Below are positions 7,297 through 10,816 of a stretch of DNA of 10,816 nt, piece after piece (within the stretch, counting starts at the first letter, position 1; each line of letters begins with the position of its first letter). Both the position numbers and the translations under genes were made by a program. The notes under the pieces were generated by a model. That model ran no database searches. It saw only the letters and a list, made by a program, of their open reading frames with translations, and had not been told where the DNA came from. This DNA is from an uncultured Gammaproteobacteria bacterium. GTDB lineage: Bacteria; Pseudomonadota; Gammaproteobacteria; Arenicellales; UBA868. Location of the stretch: NCBI GenBank assembly GCA_913051905.1, contig CAJXBY010000082.1, positions 1 to 10,816 on the forward strand, read 5' to 3'.

Positions 7297-8922
7297 ATGC
7301 CGGCCCGCCGCTCAGCCACTGGTGCCGATAGGGATACGGTCGGCCGACTGATCGACCGGCCAGCCGCCCGTCAACCGCAGAACCCCGCGCTGTTCGACCG
7401 GGGCAAGACCTGGACCTACGGTGCTTTAGCGGCAGAGTCGCAGCGCCTTGCCGGCGGCCTGAAGCGTCTTGGATTCGGTGCCGGTGACCGAGTCGCTTTC
7501 TGGCTACCGAATATTGCCCAATACCTTGCCCTGCACATCGCTTGTGCACGGATCGGCGCGATTACCGTGTCGGTCAACACCCGTTTTCAGGCATCTGAAG
7601 TGGGGGACATCGTCGAGAGGTCCGGTTGTCGAGCCCTGGTCTTGTGGCCGTCGTTCAAGAAAATACCGTTTCTCCAGATTCTCGAGAGGGTCCAAAGTAC
7701 GGCCCTCGCCCAGCTCGAGAGCATCATCATCTATGCCGACGGTGAACCGCTGCCCAGTTTGCCCGGAACGCTTGCTGGTCGGTCGCTCATCGACTATCAG
7801 GAACTTGCCAGTTGCGAGGAATTTACTGGCGATGACGCCCAACCGGAAAACGGGGTCGTCGTATTTACGACTTCAGGTACCACAGCAGCACCGAAGTTTG
7901 TGCTGCACAGCCACGCGAGTATCACCGGCCACGCCAGCGACGTGATGGAATTTTTCGGCTGGTGCAAACCGGACACCGTGATCCTCCAGGTCGTGCCGCT
8001 TTGCGGCACATTCGGTCATGCCCAGGCTATGGCGGGGCTGGCGGCAGGGCGGCCACTGGTCATGATGCCGGTTTTTTCAGGCCCGGAGGCCACGGATCTT
8101 ATGCACCAGCACAAGGTGACGCACTGTAACGGCTCAGATGAGATGTTTGCCCGCATGCTGGATGCAAGCGATGCGCCGCTGGCGTTCCCATCGTTTCAAT
8201 ACGGGGGGTATGCAGCGTTTAATCCTGTCTATCAGGACATCGTCGCGCGGGCCGACAAGCGGGGTATGAAGCTGGTCGGCCTGTGGGGGATGAGTGAAAT
8301 GCAGGCGCTGTATGCCCGCCAGGACCCGACCGAGACGGTCGACGTGCGGCATCGACGCGGCGGTATGCTGGTGTCCAAAACGGCAAAGGTCCGGGTCCGT
8401 GATACGGAGCAGGGTACGCTGCTGCCGCATGGAGAAGTCGGCGAGTTGGAGGTCCGCGGGCCCAGCCGCATGTCCGAATATTTCGGCGACACGGTCGCCA
8501 GCCAATCGGTACTGACCGATGACGGTTTTGTCCGCACCGGTGATCTGGGTTATACCGAGAACGATCAGCAGTTCGTGTTTCTCGGCCGGATGGGTGACGC
8601 CATTCGCCTGGGCGGGTTTCTGGTCAACCCTGCCGAAATCGAAGCGCATCTGCAGACCCACGCGGCGGTTGACCGGGCTCAGGTCGTGGCGGTAGACACG
8701 CCTCAGGGAACGCGGGCCTTTGCGTTTGTCATTACGAATAGAACGCAGGCGTTTGATGAAAGTACCCTGCTTGCCCACTGCGCCGACGGCATCGCCGGCT
8801 TCAAGGTGCCGGTCGGGATTCAGAAGCTGACCCGGTTCCCGGTCACGGAAAGTGCCAACGGTGTGAAGATCCAGAGAAACCGCCTGCGCGAGATGGCTGC
8901 GGACAATCTCAAGTCGGGTTGA
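7297..8922 (+). CDS. AMP-forming acyl-CoA synthetase/ligase (ANL superfamily)
   Basis: The 541-residue product is a complete ANL-superfamily enzyme that would activate a carboxylic acid as acyl-AMP and transfer it to CoA. In order: WTYGALAAESQRLA at 39-52, the ATP P-loop TTSGTTAAPK at 191-200, the A5-type LWGMSEMQ at 329-336, the ribose-binding RTGDLG at 413-418, the hinge region GRMGDAIRLGGFLVNPAEIE at 430-449, and the catalytic lysine K524 in NGVKIQRNRLR near the C-terminus. Both the large N-terminal and small C-terminal domains are intact. The substrate cannot be read from sequence; the context allows an aromatic acid such as anthranilate, or a dicarboxylate from lactam opening. It begins 24 bases after the cyclase stop codon, so it is probably cotranscribed with it. 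The ATG at 7297 has no convincing Shine-Dalgarno site, which leaves the exact start less certain than the family. Confidence 0.88.
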   Translation: MPARRSATGADRDTVGRLIDRPAARQPQNPALFDRGKTWTYGALAAESQRLAGGLKRLGFGAGDRVAFWLPNIAQYLALHIACARIGAITVSVNTRFQASEVGDIVERSGCRALVLWPSFKKIPFLQILERVQSTALAQLESIIIYADGEPLPSLPGTLAGRSLIDYQELASCEEFTGDDAQPENGVVVFTTSGTTAAPKFVLHSHASITGHASDVMEFFGWCKPDTVILQVVPLCGTFGHAQAMAGLAAGRPLVMMPVFSGPEATDLMHQHKVTHCNGSDEMFARMLDASDAPLAFPSFQYGGYAAFNPVYQDIVARADKRGMKLVGLWGMSEMQALYARQDPTETVDVRHRRGGMLVSKTAKVRVRDTEQGTLLPHGEVGELEVRGPSRMSEYFGDTVASQSVLTDDGFVRTGDLGYTENDQQFVFLGRMGDAIRLGGFLVNPAEIEAHLQTHAAVDRAQVVAVDTPQGTRAFAFVITNRTQAFDESTLLAHCADGIAGFKVPVGIQKLTRFPVTESANGVKIQRNRLREMAADNLKSG

Positions 8923-9078
8923 ATGTATGTGACGTCGGCGGTTGCCCGATCCAGCATTCCAAAGCGCATTGCGGGGGACGGGGATTTGGTAGAGTAGCGC
9001 CAGGAACGTGTCAGAACCCGGTGCGGGTTCACCCCGTATCGCCTGTGAATCAGCCTTGAACAGAACGGACCGTGTTCG
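8923..9078 (+). other. Ligase-dioxygenase intergenic region with a perfect hairpin
   Basis: This 156-base gap holds a perfect inverted repeat, GAACCCG (9014-9020), GTG loop (9021-9023), CGGGTTC (9024-9030). There is no T-run behind it, so a Rho-independent terminator is unlikely; it would lie in the leader of the dioxygenase mRNA if transcription starts upstream. A weak promoter-like pair, TTGCGG (8969-8974) and TAGAGT (8990-8995), has a 15-base spacer. A 24-codon frame beginning at 8923 lacks a ribosome binding site and is not called. Confidence 0.35.
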
Positions 9079-9945
9079 ATGAACCTTGAACTTCGCAAGC
9101 TGCATGACGATTTCGGTGTGGAGGTGCTGGGGGCTGAAATCGGACCGGACCTGGATGATCACGCGTTCTCACAGATCGAAGAGGCCGCCGAGCGCCACTC
9201 TTTGGTTCTGCTGCGTAACCAGAAGCTTAATGACGAGCGCCAGCTGGCATTCAGTAAACGGTTCGGAGAACTCGAATTTGATCATGTGACTTACGGCCGT
9301 GATCGCCGCATCAATTATGTCTACCGTATAGGCAATGTCGACGGGGAGGGCAAGCACATGCCAGCCAGCCACGAACGGGTGATCTTCTCGACCGGTAACC
9401 AGATGTGGCACTCGGACTCCTCGTTCCGGCCTGTGCCCGCCAAGTTCTCGCTGTCCTATGCCTATGAGGTGACGCCAAAAGGCGGTGAGCTCGAATTTGT
9501 CAGTGCCAGGGCGGCTTACGCGAAGCTCCCGCACTCGCTCAAGGCGACCATTGACGATCTGATCGTGACGCACGATTACGTCTTTTCTAGGAGCAAGGTC
9601 AGCCCCGATGCCGTCACGTCGTCGCATGCGGAGTCACTTCCGCCGGTTCAGCAGCGGTTGGTTCGGACCAATCCGGTCACCCGGGAAAAAAACTACTACG
9701 TCGGTTCCCATGCCCGGTCAATCGAGGGCTGGTCCGACGAGAAGTCCCGTGAGTTGCTCGACGACCTGCTCGATCGTGCAGTCCGGCCTGAAAACATCTA
9801 CAGCCACCAGTGGCAGCTTGGTGATCTGCTGATCTGGGACAACCGCTGCGTCCTACACCACGGCCGGCCCTTCGACGCGGACCGTTACCGGCGCCGCATG
9901 CACCAGACCCGCGTCAGCTGCATGCATTCGTCGCTCGAAGAGTGA
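9079..9945 (+). CDS. TfdA/TauD-family Fe(II)/2-oxoglutarate-dependent dioxygenase
   Basis: The 288-residue product has the length and motif order of the TauD/TfdA family, cytosolic enzymes that couple oxidative decarboxylation of 2-oxoglutarate to hydroxylation of a substrate, often releasing a leaving group. The N-terminal FGVEVLGAEIGPDLDD (12-27) and SLVLLRNQ (41-48) are typical. The iron triad is H111 and D113 in WHSDSSF plus a distal His, H260 (or adjacent H261), in WDNRCVLHHGRPFD. By eye the 2-oxoglutarate arginine is R272 in RRRMHQTR, while the position of TauD's sulfonate-contacting Arg appears to be Gln (Q276), so taurine is an unlikely substrate. It resembles 2,4-D dioxygenase TfdA more in length and active-site spacing. 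The ATG at 9079 has no strong Shine-Dalgarno site. It follows the CoA ligase after 156 bases and converges on the RidA-fold gene. Substrate unknown. Confidence 0.88.
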   Translation: MNLELRKLHDDFGVEVLGAEIGPDLDDHAFSQIEEAAERHSLVLLRNQKLNDERQLAFSKRFGELEFDHVTYGRDRRINYVYRIGNVDGEGKHMPASHERVIFSTGNQMWHSDSSFRPVPAKFSLSYAYEVTPKGGELEFVSARAAYAKLPHSLKATIDDLIVTHDYVFSRSKVSPDAVTSSHAESLPPVQQRLVRTNPVTREKNYYVGSHARSIEGWSDEKSRELLDDLLDRAVRPENIYSHQWQLGDLLIWDNRCVLHHGRPFDADRYRRRMHQTRVSCMHSSLEE

Positions 9946-9961
9946 CCACGACCCAGCCGGG

Positions 9962-10012
9962 TGACTGTTAAGTGCCGAGGACCGTGGTCCTGGCTCTATG
10001 GGAACCCAGTCA
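9962..10012. terminator. Possible bidirectional terminator between convergent genes
   Basis: The short space between the dioxygenase stop and the RidA-fold stop contains the near-perfect palindrome AGGACC-GT-GGTCCT (9978-9991), enclosed by a second inverted repeat, TGACTG (9962-9967) and CAGTCA (10007-10012), the latter covering the RidA-fold stop codon. The position suits a shared terminator, but no T-run follows on either strand, so this is a structural guess. Confidence 0.35.
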
Positions 10013-10399
10013 GGACTTGGCTGCCCAGGCCTCGATCTCGATCAGGATATCCGGTGATGCCAGGCCCTCGACTATGACGAGGGTTGAGGTAAACAGCGTT
10101 TCGTCGCCGATGATCTTTGCCCGGGCCTGCCGGTAACTCTCGACGAAACGTGAGTCGGTCAGGTAAACAGTCGTTTTGACGAGGTCCTTCTTGCGCATGC
10201 CGTTTGCCCGCAGACAAGCCAGGACGTTTCGGAAGGTCTGTTCGGCTTGTTTTCGAATTCCCGTCGCGAGCTTGCCTTTGGGGTCTATCCCGACCTGACC
10301 GGAGAGGACCAGCCAGTTTGCATCGGCCGGAACCAAGGTGGTGTGACAGTACTTGCCCAGGGGTTTGTGTAAGGTGCTCGGGTTGTCCGACAGGTTCAT
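10010..10399 (-). CDS. RidA/YjgF/UK114-family protein lacking the canonical active-site arginine
   Basis: Starting at the ATG at 10399 gives 129 residues, the normal size of the trimeric RidA fold; an AGGAGA ribosome binding site lies just upstream (AAAGGAGAGACCAAC before the ATG), while the longer frame extending to 10519 lacks family similarity in its first 40 residues. Matching features are LVLSGQVGIDPKGKLATG (30-47), QAEQTFRNVLACLRANG (51-67), VKTTVYLTD (74-82) and LIEIEAWA (119-126). RidA deaminates reactive enamine/imine intermediates using an arginine (R105 in Escherichia coli, in an ARSCVEV-type segment). Here the matching segment is TSTLVIVEGL, with Ser at that position, so it should belong to a non-canonical Rid subgroup with another role. 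Some catabolic Rid proteins act as aminomuconate deaminases in aromatic degradation, which would fit the neighbourhood but is inference. It converges on the dioxygenase and diverges from the maleate-isomerase-like gene. Confidence 0.85.
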   Translation of the reverse strand: MNLSDNPSTLHKPLGKYCHTTLVPADANWLVLSGQVGIDPKGKLATGIRKQAEQTFRNVLACLRANGMRKKDLVKTTVYLTDSRFVESYRQARAKIIGDETLFTSTLVIVEGLASPDILIEIEAWAAKS

Positions 10400-10534
10400 G
10401 TTGGTCTCTCCTTTGACCGGAAATGGCCGGGATAAGTTACCCGGCGCAGGATTTGCTAGTCTATACCCATCGACCAATGGACTTTGTGTGCCGCCGCGGT
10501 GGGCACGGTCACGAGGCATACGGGAGGGTTAGAG
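10400..10534. promoter_or_regulatory. Divergent control region between the RidA-fold gene and the isomerase-family gene
   Basis: This 135-base region must hold promoters for both directions. A perfect 6-base inverted repeat, GCCGGG (10426-10431) and CCCGGC (10440-10445) around ATAAGTTA, lies about 27 bases upstream of the RidA-fold ATG and could be an operator or a leader hairpin. A TATACC at 10462-10467 and a TAGACT on the minus strand are -10-like, but no well-spaced -35 elements were found, so promoters are not placed. Confidence 0.35.
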
Positions 10535-10816
10535 ATGAGCAGTTCGCGTCCGACCGGCGCTAACAGTGTGATCGAAACACAGTCTGCGCCGGACCATGAT
10601 GTTCTGGGCTGGCGACTGAAGCTCGGCGTGATTGTGCCGGCGACCAACACGATCGTGGAGCCGGAGTTTCACGCAATGGCCGTGCCCGGTGTCACGACGC
10701 AGACTGGCCGCTTCCCTCTCCAGAACGTCACCATCTCAAGTGATGCCGACTTTGCACGGATGGTCGCGGTGATACACACAAACCTTGATGCGGCTATTGA
10801 AAGCCTGGTGCCCTGT
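10535..10816 (+). CDS. Maleate cis-trans isomerase / Asp-Glu racemase superfamily protein (partial, 3' end beyond window)
   Basis: An ATG at 10535, preceded by GGGAGGG (10522-10528) at about 6 bases, opens 94 codons that run off the window without a stop. After a polar 24-residue leader, WRLKLGVIVPATNTIVEPEF (residues 26-45) matches the N-terminal strand-loop of the maleate isomerase/arylmalonate decarboxylase branch, whose members usually read as GLIVPSSNT followed by E-x-E. These cytosolic enzymes use cysteine acid-base chemistry to isomerise, racemise or decarboxylate small dicarboxylates; the catalytic cysteines cannot be judged because most of the protein is missing. Hydantoin operons often contain racemases of this superfamily, and nicotinate catabolism ends in maleate isomerase, so either role suits a cluster with HyuAB and a RidA-fold protein. 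Family assignment is good for such a short fragment; the reaction is not determined. Confidence 0.78.
   Translation, partial: MSSSRPTGANSVIETQSAPDHDVLGWRLKLGVIVPATNTIVEPEFHAMAVPGVTTQTGRFPLQNVTISSDADFARMVAVIHTNLDAAIESLVPC

Noticed and set aside
8923..8997. A 24-codon frame starting right after the ligase stop (TGAATG)
   Set aside because: There is no clear ribosome binding site and no recognisable peptide feature; too short to support.
8134..9162. A 342-codon open frame on the minus strand
   Set aside because: It is antisense to the ligase with its intact motifs, reads through the intergenic region into the dioxygenase start, and shows no recognisable domain; a shadow of GC-rich coding DNA.
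10400..10519. N-terminal extension of the RidA-fold protein to an ATG at 10519
   Set aside because: The extra 40 residues do not fit the family, whereas the ATG at 10399 has a strong AGGAGA site and gives the normal length.

Overview
The window is a dense, GC-rich (roughly 60% by eye) bacterial segment with ten-base-scale gene spacing, GTG/ATG starts and Shine-Dalgarno sites. The gene families (class III cyclase with TolB-like and TPR domains, HyuA/HyuB, TfdA/TauD-type dioxygenase) fit a Pseudomonadota genome, alpha- or gammaproteobacterial. This placement is inferred from gene content only. No mobile element, CRISPR array, tRNA or rRNA was seen, and no gene-free gap exceeds about 165 bases.

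Layout. (1) Bases 1-1472, minus strand: a kynureninase gene followed, with a 4-base ATGA overlap, by an XRE-type regulator cut off by the window edge. (2) Bases 1473-1593: a compact divergent control region with inverted repeats built on TGCAA/TTGCA and a good minus-strand promoter. (3) Bases 1594-5345, plus strand: hyuA-hyuB, an ATP-dependent hydantoinase/oxoprolinase-type pair overlapping by 4 bases (GTGA). (4) Bases 5509-7272: a cyclase-TolB-like-TPR signalling protein, whose start is best placed at a GTG with a clear ribosome binding site. (5) Bases 7297-8922: an AMP-forming acyl-CoA ligase. (6) Bases 9079-9945: a TfdA/TauD-like Fe(II)/2-oxoglutarate dioxygenase. (7) Bases 10010-10399, minus strand: a RidA-fold protein convergent with the dioxygenase. 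(8) Bases 10535-10816+, plus strand: the N-terminal part of a maleate isomerase/Asp-Glu racemase-family protein, cut by the edge.

The set reads as a catabolic island for a nitrogen-containing, probably aromatic or cyclic-amide compound. Kynureninase yields anthranilate-type products. HyuAB opens cyclic amides at the cost of ATP. A CoA ligase activates an acid, a dioxygenase hydroxylates or cleaves, and RidA-fold and maleate-isomerase-type proteins typically handle enamine/imine or C4-dicarboxylate intermediates. An attractive but unproven idea is ring opening of an indole- or kynurenine-derived lactam, by analogy with the hydantoinase-like IaaCE step of anaerobic indoleacetate degradation. 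Individual enzyme families are well supported; exact substrates and the joint pathway are inference.
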